This document shows positions 34,630 to 42,720 of a DNA stretch of 64,000 nucleotides, in pieces (the stretch's first letter is position 1; every line of letters begins with the position of its first letter). The DNA is from Bacteroidota bacterium (GTDB taxonomy: Bacteria; Bacteroidota; Bacteroidia; Chitinophagales; Chitinophagaceae): contig JAIUNW010000002.1 in assembly GCA_020161535.1 (NCBI GenBank), forward strand, positions 186,001-250,000, in the 5' to 3' direction. The notes beneath the pieces are model-generated. The model worked only from the letters and a program-made list of their open reading frames with translations. It made no database searches and was not told where the DNA came from. The position numbers and the translations under genes are program-made.

Positions 34630-37424
34630 GGCCATCTTTTTAACTGTTCCAGGATCGCTTCCAGGTGCGTGTCAATGGCCGTTTTCAGCTGGCTGTATTC
34701 GCGCTCATCGGTAACAGCATACTCAACCCCTTTGCGGTGTTTGAAGCCACTCACGGCCCGGATAAGCCCGTATTGGTGCAACTCCCGGATATACCGCTGG
34801 ATCGTTCGCGGCTCGAGCCTGAAGGCCTTCCGGATGGCCTGTGCCGTAAAGCTGGCCTGGTTGCTTTCGGTGAGCTGCGCCTTCAGGCGCTCAAAAAACA
34901 CGCGCGTCGCCTGCGTCAGTTCATCGCTCTTGCTGAACAGCACGTCTTTGAGCAGGGCGAAGGCTTGCTCGATATCGGGGAGGGTGGTCTCGATATACAG
35001 CTGGCCACTCGCGTCCCGCTTTACTTCCCGCTGGTACTGGTGATAGAACGTCACCGCTTCGATAAAACCCAAGAGCAGGGTCATGGTGCGTCTCGGCTTA
35101 AACACGGGTTCGGGCAACTGGATGTATTTGGCAAAAGGATTGACGATGGCGATGGGGCGCAACAGGCGCTGTATCGATTGAAACAGTTCCTTGTAGCGCT
35201 GCTCCCGGTCGCGGTTGACCTCGCCCGCGGCAAGTCTCGTTTGGTAGTCATTGATCTTTTTGTCCTGCGCTTTACTGGTGTCGGTATACAGTAACAAACA
35301 GCGATTCGCATTGTCCTCGTACAACTTCTCTTTGGTGGTGCAGCCACTCACCGATACCGGGCCTTCTACGGTGAGCGTAATGGTCTTCAGGTTCCCCTTG
35401 TTGTCTTTGAGCGTAACGGTCTTGCTGATGCGCCGCTTGGTCTGCAGCTCCCGCAAGGGATAGAACACGCCCTGGGCCCCGTCCAGGTCTTCGATCAGTA
35501 GTAACTTATGTTTCAGTTCCTCCTGTTTGAAGTAATACAGTGCGTTTTCGGTCACCTGCGTGATCTCGATCTTGTCTTCAGTGGGGACCAGCGCACTGAT
35601 CTTTTCCTGTAGGTAGGTCTTGCCCGAGCCACTGGCCCCCAGGAACATCACGTGCAGCGGGATCGGTTGCTTACGCGTGCAGTACACCAGGTAGGCAGTC
35701 AGCGCGTTGGTGGTTTCACCGACCAAGCCGCTGGCCGCGATCAGCTGGCTCGTGCGACCTAACAGGTTCGAGTGCTGCAGTTCGGTGAGGGCCGCTTGTC
35801 GTTGTGCCGGGGTCATTTCCGGCGCAGTGGCTTTTTTCGGTTGTAGCGCCTCGATGCGCTCGAGCCGGTAATGTTCCAGCGCCGTGGTAAGGCCCGTGAT
35901 GGTATCGGTGGTGTTTCTTACCGGCAAGTCCAGGCTGTCGGTTAACAGCGTAATCAGTTGCTCCCGTTGGGCATGGTGGTACAAGTCCAGGCTGTGCCAT
36001 ACGGGTGAGCCTGGTCGCTGCTCGTGCAGCAGCTTGAGCGTCACCCGTAATCTGTCCAATCCGGTGATCCTGATGCCACCCAGTACCTCGATACGCAACG
36101 CTCCATCGGTATAGACCAATAACTCGGCGTTGGTGGTCGAGAGTTTGGAAGCGCGTAGGGGTGTTTCAGGAAACGCGTTTTCGGTGGCTGCCGGTGTTTC
36201 AGGCAGCGCGCTTTCAGTTGCAATGGCGGTTGTTGTTCCAACTGGCGGGGATGTCTCAGCAAAGGGTAGGACTTCAGGAGCTGCCGGATTTTTCTCTTTC
36301 AATTGAAACAAAAAAGCAGGTGTTGTTTCGCTCGCGTCAGCAGCAGCGGCGTGGCTACCAACAGCAACGGTTATTCGCTGTTCGATCAGGTCGGTAAGGC
36401 ATTTTGGATCATCGTGCGTTTGCAATACACTGTTCACGTCTTCGCCCTCCGGTAAGCATACCTGGGTGAGGAGGATTGCAGGGAGCAGTTGTTGCAACGT
36501 GCGACCGTGTTTTTCGGTGGCCCTTCTGCCGGCAGGATCGGCGTCGAGCAGGAAGATGATTTCGGCGAGGTTCGCAAGACTTTGTATCGCCAATAGATGC
36601 TCGCCGATTAAGCCATTCGTTCCATACAAGGCCAGCACACTGTAGTTCTCGGTGATGGATGCCTGTTGCAACAGGCTCGCGGCATCGATCACGCTTTCCG
36701 TCAGGATCAGTTTTGTCGTGGCTTTGTTCGGATGCCCCGGATACAGGCCCATTCGGTTGGTCAGGTAGAAGTGTTTGCCGGTTTCAGTGTCGGTAATGCT
36801 CCTGCCGTAGAAGCTCACGATCTTGTTGTCAGGGCTTTTCAGCGGGAATACAATACAATCCTTCGCCCACACCGTGTAACCACCGGCTGGTCTTGGTTTT
36901 AACAGCCCGATATTAACCATGCTCGCTACCAGGTGATGATTCTTGCTTTCCGTATGCAGGCCGCCGCTGTTATAAGCCACTTCCAGCTTCGTATAATCCA
37001 GACTCCTGCTTTGCAGGTAGTCCAGTGCCCGTTTGGCCGATCGCAACCCGCGCTGGTAATAACTGAACACTTTGCCCAGTACCGCTTCTCTGGCCAGCAG
37101 CTCGGTATCGATGGTTAGTTTGGCCGTAGGTGGTTGATCGGTGGTCGTGCCGGTGGTATGGTTCACCAGTTCAGTGGCTTTTACCAGCGCTTCGTGTTTG
37201 GTGAAGTTTTCTTTGAGTTGAATAAACTGGATCACGTCCCCCGTACCCGCTTTGCAATTACTGCTAAAGCAGCACCAGGTATTGGTTGCAGGATAAATCT
37301 GCATGCTCGGTGTATTGTCCACATGGAAGGGACAATGCAGCCGCTGGTTACGGTCTGGCTGCAGGCCGTAGTAATGTAATACCGCGCCGATCGAGAGCTG
37401 CGCTTTAATCTCTTTTAACTCCAT
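34593..37424 (-). CDS. Primase/ATPase replication protein of element A (CHC2, TOPRIM, P-loop, winged helix)
   Basis: A 943-residue multidomain protein. A DnaG-type CHC2 zinc finger uses Cys31, His34 and cysteines at 51/52 and 57. A TOPRIM fold follows, with Glu243 (LILTESVIDAAS) and Asp294/Asp296 (FLLDADPAG). After a variable Thr/Ala-rich linker (about 350-430) comes a P-loop ATPase with Walker A GASGSGKT (596-603) and Walker B LLLIEDLD (641-648), then a winged helix (about 858-905) that should bind DNA. This composition points to primer synthesis and origin opening for a replicating circular form. The last codons overlap the iterons, and the winged helix differs strongly from that of the element B copy. 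Confidence 0.85.
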   Translation of the reverse strand: MELKEIKAQLSIGAVLHYYGLQPDRNQRLHCPFHVDNTPSMQIYPATNTWCCFSSNCKAGTGDVIQFIQLKENFTKHEALVKATELVNHTTGTTTDQPPTAKLTIDTELLAREAVLGKVFSYYQRGLRSAKRALDYLQSRSLDYTKLEVAYNSGGLHTESKNHHLVASMVNIGLLKPRPAGGYTVWAKDCIVFPLKSPDNKIVSFYGRSITDTETGKHFYLTNRMGLYPGHPNKATTKLILTESVIDAASLLQQASITENYSVLALYGTNGLIGEHLLAIQSLANLAEIIFLLDADPAGRRATEKHGRTLQQLLPAILLTQVCLPEGEDVNSVLQTHDDPKCLTDLIEQRITVAVGSHAAAADASETTPAFLFQLKEKNPAAPEVLPFAETSPPVGTTTAIATESALPETPAATENAFPETPLRASKLSTTNAELLVYTDGALRIEVLGGIRITGLDRLRVTLKLLHEQRPGSPVWHSLDLYHHAQREQLITLLTDSLDLPVRNTTDTITGLTTALEHYRLERIEALQPKKATAPEMTPAQRQAALTELQHSNLLGRTSQLIAASGLVGETTNALTAYLVYCTRKQPIPLHVMFLGASGSGKTYLQEKISALVPTEDKIEITQVTENALYYFKQEELKHKLLLIEDLDGAQGVFYPLRELQTKRRISKTVTLKDNKGNLKTITLTVEGPVSVSGCTTKEKLYEDNANRCLLLYTDTSKAQDKKINDYQTRLAAGEVNRDREQRYKELFQSIQRLLRPIAIVNPFAKYIQLPEPVFKPRRTMTLLLGFIEAVTFYHQYQREVKRDASGQLYIETTLPDIEQAFALLKDVLFSKSDELTQATRVFFERLKAQLTESNQASFTAQAIRKAFRLEPRTIQRYIRELHQYGLIRAVSGFKHRKGVEYAVTDEREYSQLKTAIDTHLEAILEQLKRWPATATPATVLRQ

Positions 37425-37446
37425 TGAAAAATATTTCTTGACTACA

Positions 37447-37470
37447 TATCTGTTGCAAACCTAACAGATA
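37447..37470. promoter_or_regulatory. Inverted repeat in the divergent primase/XRE control region (A)
   Basis: TATCTGTT and AACAGATA form 8-bp arms with an 8-nt spacer, 23 bp upstream of the primase ATG. The same sequence is at 46538-46561. It is a probable operator acting on primase expression. Confidence 0.6.
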
Positions 37471-37498
37471 AATCTTATCAAATCAAAACTTTTATGCC

Positions 37499-37529
37499 TT
37501 TGTTACGCTACTTATGTTGCGTAAATTCG
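37499..37529 (+). promoter_or_regulatory. Promoter with built-in operator for the XRE-toxin-antitoxin operon (A)
   Basis: TTTG at 37499-37502 and TAAATTCG (one mismatch to TAnnTTTG) at 37522-37529 are 19 bp apart. An inverted repeat TTACGC-N10-GCGTAA at 37503-37524 fills the space between them, an ideal repressor site. The likely repressor is the adjacent XRE protein. Confidence 0.6.
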
Positions 37530-37566
37530 CAGAATAGCCTTTTTAACTGTATTATTTCATACATAT

Positions 37567-37908
37567 ATGAAGTCAACTACATTCGGCAAACGCCTCGGAG
37601 AAGTGAGAAAAAACAAGAAAATGAGCCAGGACGAACTCGCCAAAAAACTGGCCGTCCACGGCGCTGTAATAGGAAGGTATGAACGCGATGAAGTAAAGCC
37701 TTCTATTGAAGTGGCTGCCGCGGTCGCCGAAGCGCTAGAGGTATCCCTTGATTACCTGGTAGGCAACACCGACCTGCTGTTGGAAAAAAATGTGGTGAAT
37801 AAGATTATAGATATCCAGCGGCTCAATACCGAAGACAAGGCGCATGTTTTCGCACTGCTCGACGCCTTTCTGCAATCGCACAAGGCAAAAAAGGTATTTG
37901 CCTCCTAA
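37567..37908 (+). CDS. XRE-family transcriptional regulator (element A)
   Basis: A 113-residue DNA-binding protein. The helix-turn-helix lies at about residues 7-62 (FGKRLGEVRKNKKMSQDELAKKL, then VIGRYERDEVKPSIEVAAAVAEAL), followed by SLDYLVGNTD, typical of Cro/CI-like regulators, and a helical C-terminus that may dimerise. It is divergent from the primase gene across a 142-bp region with two inverted repeats, and is followed after 27 bp by the toxin-antitoxin pair. It probably represses its own promoter and perhaps the primase, controlling element copy number. The element B copy differs by a single residue (Val/Ile in the E-x-SLDYL block). Confidence 0.88.
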   Translation: MKSTTFGKRLGEVRKNKKMSQDELAKKLAVHGAVIGRYERDEVKPSIEVAAAVAEALEVSLDYLVGNTDLLLEKNVVNKIIDIQRLNTEDKAHVFALLDAFLQSHKAKKVFAS

Positions 37909-37935
37909 AACCAACGAACGCCAAAAAACAACCCC

Positions 37936-38157
37936 ATGGAACAACTGGTCTTACACATCAAAAACAAAAGCAAGCTGGCCTTCATCAAAGAACTCTTGCA
38001 GGCTTTCGATTACGTGGAAGTGCTGGAACCCGCCGATCTTTCTGCAAAAGAAAAAAAATGGCTGGAAAGGTTGGAAGAAGCAGTTCGGCAGGTCAACCAG
38101 CATAAGGACGGCAAAGCCAATCTGAAGTCGGCCAAAGCCCTGCTCGATGAACTATAG
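37936..38157 (+). CDS. Antitoxin of a ParE/RelE-type toxin-antitoxin pair (element A)
   Basis: A 73-residue acidic and helical protein (KLAFIKELLQAFDYVEVLEP... KWLERLEEAVRQVNQHKDGK). Small size, its position just before a RelE/ParE-like gene and the 11-bp overlap with that gene mark it as the antitoxin. It lacks an obvious N-terminal ribbon-helix-helix; the DNA-binding role may be taken by the upstream XRE protein. The pair would stabilise the element in its host. Confidence 0.8.
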   Translation: MEQLVLHIKNKSKLAFIKELLQAFDYVEVLEPADLSAKEKKWLERLEEAVRQVNQHKDGKANLKSAKALLDEL

Positions 38158-38473
38158 TGTACTGGCTACCGCCTTCTTTGAGCGGGAGCTCAAGGTCCTG
38201 GCCAAAAAGCACCGCTCCCTCAAAAAAGACCTGGCGGCCCTGGTTGAACAATTGGAACAACAGCCCACCACCGGTACCGATCTCGGCAACAACTGCTACA
38301 AGATTCGCCTGGCCATCACCTCCAAAGGAAAAGGAAAATCTGGCGGCGCGCGCATCATCACCCACGTCCAAGTCACCAACACCACCGTCTACCTGCTCGC
38401 CATCTACGACAAAAGCGACCTCGATAACATCTCCGACAACACCATCAATGAAAGATTGAAAAAATTGATGTAA
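38147..38473 (+). CDS. RelE/ParE-superfamily toxin (element A)
   Basis: A 108-residue protein with the RelE/ParE fold pattern: helical start (FFERELKVLAKKHRSLKKDLAALVEQLEQQP), then beta strands NCYKIRLAITSKGKGKSGGARIITHV and TVYLLAIYDKSDLDNIS. Such toxins cut mRNA on the ribosome or poison gyrase; the target cannot be decided here. It overlaps the antitoxin gene by 11 bp. Its 3' end is the point where homology between elements A and B stops, and the immunity gene of orphan tail 2 begins convergently 156 bp away. Confidence 0.85.
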   Translation: MNYSVLATAFFERELKVLAKKHRSLKKDLAALVEQLEQQPTTGTDLGNNCYKIRLAITSKGKGKSGGARIITHVQVTNTTVYLLAIYDKSDLDNISDNTINERLKKLM

Positions 38474-38629
38474 GCAAATTGATTCTGCTTAACTATTTAT
38501 CGTGCCACAATGTGACCTTGCCTACCCGCAATCAATTAGAACAATACTCCTACATTTTTTTCTCTGCCTGCCAATACCCAATTGAAAAACTTTCAGCTAA
38601 GCTGGATTTATCTTTTTTTAAATTACTCA

Positions 38630-39139
38630 TTACGAAGAGATGAAAGCAAATACTTTCCTTCTCTTTTCTGGTTTAATTCTCAGCAAATTTTCAAGAGTAT
38701 TTTGGATATCATTTATCATAAGACATGTAATTATCATCTGAGTATCGTCCTTAAAAACGAATTCGCAATAGCGATATTCACCAAAGGCATACCACCCCGC
38801 ATTGTATTGGCCACCACCAAACGAGCTAATAATTTTAAAAGAAGTTATTTCATGAAATTTATGTTCGGCAGCTATTCCCCCTTTCCTATATAATATATCT
38901 TCATTTATTGTATCAATAATTAGGTCTGCTCCCCAATTCACTTTTAAATATTGCAGATGAAGAATGAGAGCAGGCAAAATATCGAAGATGAAGAAAAATA
39001 GGGCAATAAAAATGTAAATAGGATGATATTTCAAATTTAAAAAATAGCAACATATAACACCTAACCCAATGTATTTTATTAATCCTGAACATGCGACTAA
39101 AAATTGCTGTCTTCCTTTTATGTAATATTTGTTTTTCAT
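38630..39139 (-). CDS. Candidate membrane immunity protein for orphan RHS tail 2
   Basis: A 169-residue protein with two hydrophobic segments near the N-terminus ([25 protein letters not shown] and [21 protein letters not shown]), followed by a soluble part that looks like a bacterial PH-type domain ([33 protein letters not shown]). The start overlaps the stop of orphan tail 2 by 4 bp (ATGA), so the two are coupled. A membrane immunity protein would fit the hydrophobic, possibly pore-forming tail 2. The gene is strongly AT-rich relative to the element genes. Family not recognised. Confidence 0.6.
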   Translation of the reverse strand: MKNKYYIKGRQQFLVACSGLIKYIGLGVICCYFLNLKYHPIYIFIALFFFIFDILPALILHLQYLKVNWGADLIIDTINEDILYRKGGIAAEHKFHEITSFKIISSFGGGQYNAGWYAFGEYRYCEFVFKDDTQMIITCLMINDIQNTLENLLRIKPEKRRKVFAFISS

Positions 39140-40089
39140 CTAATGAATATTTTTCCACTACGTAAGGTGTTTTCAATGTTATCAATATGGTTAATATTGT
39201 TTATTGTTGCTTCTTTTACTTTTGGATATGTATCGTAAAGGAATTCTCCGGTTGAAAAGGTAAATCCCACAGCAATACCAATTACTGTTCCTACGACCGG
39301 CACCTCGGATCCTACAACAGCGCCATAAATCATTGGAGCAAAAAAAGCCGCCGCGCTTCCTGTTGCCCGATACGCGAACCTGGCACCACTAATTTCTCCA
39401 GTACTATACGCATTTGCATTTAATACTAAATCAAGCCCGGAACCCACTCCTCCAGCAATGTTTGTTGCTTTAAGCAAACTGTTATATTGACCAACAGTTG
39501 ACACAATTTTGACAACGCCGTTAGCTGTTTTAATAGTCATAATACCTTGGGTGCTTACCGCCGCTTTGGCATATTCAAATTCTAAACTTAAATAATCGGC
39601 TTTCTCGAAAATTGTTTTTAGCTGTTCTAATTGCTCTTTATTGAGATTAGCACCATTTGTGTCATTTTTCTTTGGCGTTGGATCACCGCCTCCATTACTC
39701 TCTTGATTCTCTTTTTCATCAGCCCTCGCAAATGCGTTTGCAATAACTTGCTCTCCGAACTCAAGTCGAGCCCCCCTTTCTTCCGCTTCTTGCTTAGGAG
39801 ATATTTTTTCTTTTGTGTCGTCTATCGCATCAATACTCATCATTCCATCAGGGTCTATAAATCTCAGCGGATTATTAAATGCATAATTGTATGGTGTAAA
39901 TCGTCGACTAAGTTCACTTAATGGATCCACCACATGCCATCTGCCGATCTGGGGGTCATACATCCTGGCGCCATAGTCGTACCAGTCGAGGCCGCTGTTG
40001 TCCGTGAACTCTTTCTCTTGTTTCTCTTTGCCGTTGTACTCATACTTGTTGTCTAAGCGGCCCATGGCTCTGGAGCTGATCCCTGCCAT
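39136..40089 (-). CDS. Orphan RHS C-terminal tail 2 (RHS core plus hydrophobic toxin-like domain)
   Basis: A 317-residue ORF beginning at the ATG of the YYPFGLTM repeat: [41 protein letters not shown] and RFIDPDGM, then a tail unlike the other two. The tail has a charged linker ([22 protein letters not shown]) and long Gly/Ala-rich hydrophobic stretches ([37 protein letters not shown]), a glycine-zipper look seen in pore-forming tips. The N-terminal RHS shell is absent. It is probably silent and serves as a stored, displaced tip. The coupled next gene encodes a membrane protein, a sensible immunity partner. Confidence 0.75.
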   Translation of the reverse strand: MAGISSRAMGRLDNKYEYNGKEKQEKEFTDNSGLDWYDYGARMYDPQIGRWHVVDPLSELSRRFTPYNYAFNNPLRFIDPDGMMSIDAIDDTKEKISPKQEAEERGARLEFGEQVIANAFARADEKENQESNGGGDPTPKKNDTNGANLNKEQLEQLKTIFEKADYLSLEFEYAKAAVSTQGIMTIKTANGVVKIVSTVGQYNSLLKATNIAGGVGSGLDLVLNANAYSTGEISGARFAYRATGSAAAFFAPMIYGAVVGSEVPVVGTVIGIAVGFTFSTGEFLYDTYPKVKEATINNINHIDNIENTLRSGKIFIR

Positions 40090-40112
40090 GGTAAGTCCGA
40101 ACGGATAATAAT
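40085..40112 (-). repeat. 28-bp direct repeat in the RHS core (copy 2, candidate attachment site)
   Basis: Identical to 31659-31686 and 49074-49101 and located at the same codons. It is the junction between orphan tail 2 and the GC-rich end of element B. The flank on the element side (GGAGATTATT on the minus strand) resembles the flank of copy 1 more than that of the full RHS gene. Confidence 0.8.
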
Positions 40113-40263
40113 CTCCATCCCCATTTTGATGCGCCTTCCAAAACGCTGGCAGCCGCCGAAGCCATCACTCAAAGAACTGCTAACATCCCTCCAAAATAGC
40201 CCTTCTTTTTTCAATTGAAAAGAAAAAATGCCCGGTGGTACAAGGGGCGCCAGCCCCTTGTAC

Positions 40264-40605
40264 TTACCTGGTTTTCATTTTTGCTTTCCATTCCTCGTAC
40301 CAGGTTTGTAGGAACTGCAGGGCCTGGAAGGCGGCGTCATGGTTTGCATATTGCTGGAAGCGCAGCCAGTTCAGTCCGTCGAACATTTGTTCGACCTGTT
40401 CCGGCTCGTAGCGGTGCATGCCGTAACCACACCGCAAAAAATAACCGACAGCGAGCCCGCGTTCGTCCGAGCCGCTGCTGTTGACCTCCAGGCTCACGTC
40501 GTTGACAAAGGCCTGTAAAACGGCTTGCGGAGAAGTGTCCAATAGCTCGCAGAGCAGGTGCAACTGCAGGGGGATGTCGAGCGTGATGGTTTGTTTCATA
40601 TCCAT
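40264..40605 (-). CDS. Small hypothetical protein found only in element B
   Basis: A 113-residue protein from ATG 40605 (MDMKQTITLDIPLQ), with a second ATG two codons later. The sequence is well mixed and helical (HLLCELLDTSPQAVLQAFVNDVSLEV, then YEPEQVEQMFDGLNWLRFQQYANHDAAFQALQFLQTWYEEWK), looks like a genuine soluble protein and has normal composition. I do not recognise the family. It sits between orphan tail 2 and the recombinase genes, in a place where element A has nothing, so it may be cargo. The gene at 40661 in the same orientation lies 55 bp upstream. Confidence 0.6.
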   Translation of the reverse strand: MDMKQTITLDIPLQLHLLCELLDTSPQAVLQAFVNDVSLEVNSSGSDERGLAVGYFLRCGYGMHRYEPEQVEQMFDGLNWLRFQQYANHDAAFQALQFLQTWYEEWKAKMKTR

Positions 40606-40660
40606 TTGTTTTAGCTTGATCAAAAAAGAAGGAGAACAAAAGGGCCGAAGCCCTTGTGGA

Positions 40661-40852
40661 CTACGCCGCCGGCTGGCTGTTGAGCCAGGACTGGTAATGG
40701 ATTAATGCCTCGGCGATGCTGCCGCCCTGGGCAATAACCTGGTGGCCGTGCGCTGCCAAAAACGACGCTTCATCACGGGGTGTAACCACCATAAGGATAT
40801 ACTGCCTGTCAGCAGCGTTGGTAACCGGAGATGGTAAAATGTAGTACTGCAT
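40661..40852 (-). CDS. Very small hypothetical protein of element B
   Basis: A 63-residue product from ATG 40852 (MQYYILPSPVTNAADRQYIL). It continues MVVTPRDEASFLAAHGHQVIAQGGSIAEALIHYQSWLNSQ, a plausible small alpha/beta fold. An A-rich stretch lies upstream of the start. It is followed by the 113-residue gene on the same strand; the two may be a cargo operon of element B. Not recognised. Confidence 0.5.
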   Translation of the reverse strand: MQYYILPSPVTNAADRQYILMVVTPRDEASFLAAHGHQVIAQGGSIAEALIHYQSWLNSQPAA

Positions 40853-41841
40853 AACGATTGCTTTTAAAATGAAAAAAAAGAGAAAAAAAGAAAGCCCCCC
40901 GGTCAGCCGCCGCGGTTCCAAGCCAAAAGGAAACGCAATAAATCGGTGGATTACTGCTGCTGACTACCTTGATACCGCTGGTGCAGGAACGGCTGCCGAG
41001 AACCTATTCTACTGCTTTATGGCGTAGTCTTTTGGCTGCCGGGCTTTGTTACCGATTAACTGCTGCCCGGCTTTATTCCAGGGCTCCCAGCGGCGGCTAG
41101 CTTTGCTGCTCTTTTTTCCTTTTTTAAAAGCAAGGGAGCGGTGCTATTACCACTGCTGATCAGGATGGTTGTATACCCTGCGGTGCATAGTCGTATAGCC
41201 ATTTCTGTTAGGCTGTGGGATGCATGTCACTGTTACCACTCCTGCGGATGGTTTCACCCGGAAGTGTTGATTAGTATTCCTGCTGACCGTGGCTATAACC
41301 TGCCGCTGATCAGGGTTCCGGCGCCCCCGCTGCGCCATGGCCCCGCCGCTGCCGGGCCGGGAGTGCGTAGCGCAGCGGAGCACGGAGGCACGGCTAAGGC
41401 CCCTGGCGCCTCTTTACCCGCCGGAGCGAAGCGGAGGCAGTACTACAGACAAAGGGCGGCGGTGCCTGAGCAGGGGGCGCACAAACAGATGGCGGAGGCC
41501 CCGCAGACAGGCAGGGGCAGGGCGGCGGTCTGTGACCGTTTGTGCTGGCTGTTCTACTCCCGCCCTGCTCCTGGCTGGATGCACGGGGGCCGGGGTGTCG
41601 GAAGGTGGGTGAAGCGCAAGGGACGTGACAAACTGCCGTAGCGCAGCGAAGGCACCCGAAGGGCAGCGCCATGGCTGCCGCGCTAAAATGATCCGCTGTA
41701 TAGATGCCGCGGCAGCGATGGCGCTGGTTTGGCGCGCGCCTTGCCGAACCCACCTTAACGGCACACCTTTTTTCCTAGATTAGGGAGATACACCCGGAAC
41801 AATGTTATGGCGAGGCAGCGGGTAGCAGTAATTCCCTTGGT
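40853..41841. other. Non-coding GC-rich end of element B
   Basis: About 1 kb without a believable gene. Its second half (41229-41779) is the repeat shared with element A. The first part has pyrimidine/purine tracts and short CTGC-rich repeats but no clear structure that I could define. ORFs predicted here on both strands mirror those in element A and have low-complexity products. Confidence 0.55.
41229..41779. repeat. GC-rich non-coding repeat shared by both elements (copy B)
   Basis: Partner of 32051-32608, starting at CTGTTACCA and ending near GGCACACCTTTTTTCC in both. Differences are scattered substitutions and small indels without a codon pattern, which argues for a structural or DNA-level function. 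Confidence 0.75.
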
Positions 41842-42720
41842 TTATTTCAGGGGATGGTGCCGGTGCAATTCGTTTTGCAGGTCTTCCAGGTTACCCGTCT
41901 GGTAGCGTGCTGTTGAACTCACGTATTTGTGCCCGGCCATGTATTGTACTTCTCGCAGGGAGTGGCGTTTCAGCCAGTGCGTGATCACACTCGATCTGAT
42001 CTGCTGCGCGTTGATCACATTCGGATTCAACTGCTTTAGTTGCTTTATCATCCACTGCACCTGGTTAATGATGTTTTGCGGGCTTTTACAGCCGCGTTTC
42101 TGTTCGGCGAACAAAGACCCGGCCTTGCGCTTATTAGCCGCCAGATAAGCCTGTAATCGCGGGATTTGCACGGCTTGCAGGTTTAGCCAGCGTTCACCCG
42201 TTCTTTTCGTGCCTTTGACCAGTATATTGCCTTCGTTTAACCTGATGTGTTTTGCTTCCAGCCGGATCAGTTCTTCGGTGGCCAGCCCCTGGTAAATGAG
42301 TAAGCCCAGCATCGCTTTCTTGCCATCATCCACCTGCAACTGGAGGCTGTACTGCCGGTAGAGGTCATCCAGGGTGGCGGGGGATAAGGTATTGACCGGC
42401 AGTTTTCTAACCAGTCCCTGGATGAACACTCCCGCCGCCGGGTTGTCGGTTCGCTCTTCTTCGGTGATCAGGTACTGGCAGTAATGTCGGATCATGTTCA
42501 GAACAGCGTGCACCGTTCTTTTGGTGATGCCGGAGTCCTGGCAGTATTGCATATAAGCCAGCAGGTCGTTGTAAGTGAAGCTGTCGGGGGTGAGGTCTTC
42601 TTCCTGGAGCCAGGCCCTAAATTTTCGGATGTACTGCCCGTAGGTATACACCGTGGCCGGGCTCAGTTGTTTTGCTTCCAGGTAGTCGGTGAAGGTGGTT
42701 CGTGTAGTGGCTCGTGTCAT
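41842..42720 (-). CDS. Tyrosine recombinase-like protein with degenerate catalytic residues (element B)
   Basis: A 292-residue counterpart of 32699-33577 and clearly the same protein family throughout. The first catalytic Arg is replaced by Ala147 (GLATEEL) and the box II His by Gln239 (AQQIRSS), while the Arg (IRSS), the GHKYVSS histidine and the Tyr of TARYQTGN remain. Because both copies lack the same two residues yet the reading frame is fully open, the degenerate state looks selected rather than decayed. The start overlaps the stop of the full recombinase gene by 4 bp. Confidence 0.85.
   Translation of the reverse strand: MTRATTRTTFTDYLEAKQLSPATVYTYGQYIRKFRAWLQEEDLTPDSFTYNDLLAYMQYCQDSGITKRTVHAVLNMIRHYCQYLITEEERTDNPAAGVFIQGLVRKLPVNTLSPATLDDLYRQYSLQLQVDDGKKAMLGLLIYQGLATEELIRLEAKHIRLNEGNILVKGTKRTGERWLNLQAVQIPRLQAYLAANKRKAGSLFAEQKRGCKSPQNIINQVQWMIKQLKQLNPNVINAQQIRSSVITHWLKRHSLREVQYMAGHKYVSSTARYQTGNLEDLQNELHRHHPLK

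Larger units (their letters stand above)
31659..40084 (-). mobile_element. Putative RHS-tail integrative element, unit A
   Basis: One repeat-to-repeat unit of 8,426 bp. In minus-strand order it contains orphan tail 2, its immunity gene, a toxin-antitoxin pair and XRE regulator (plus strand), primase/ATPase, iterons, two tyrosine recombinases and a GC-rich non-coding end. Its gene set matches unit B in order and orientation. Borders are inferred from the 28-bp repeats; a narrower element of about 31743-38475 that excludes the RHS tail is also possible. Confidence 0.6.

Noticed and set aside
30659..40089. Orphan RHS tails as independent full toxins
   Set aside because: They lack a signal peptide, the RHS shell and a promoter, and begin exactly at the conserved core repeat, so they are more likely displaced fragments than free-standing genes.
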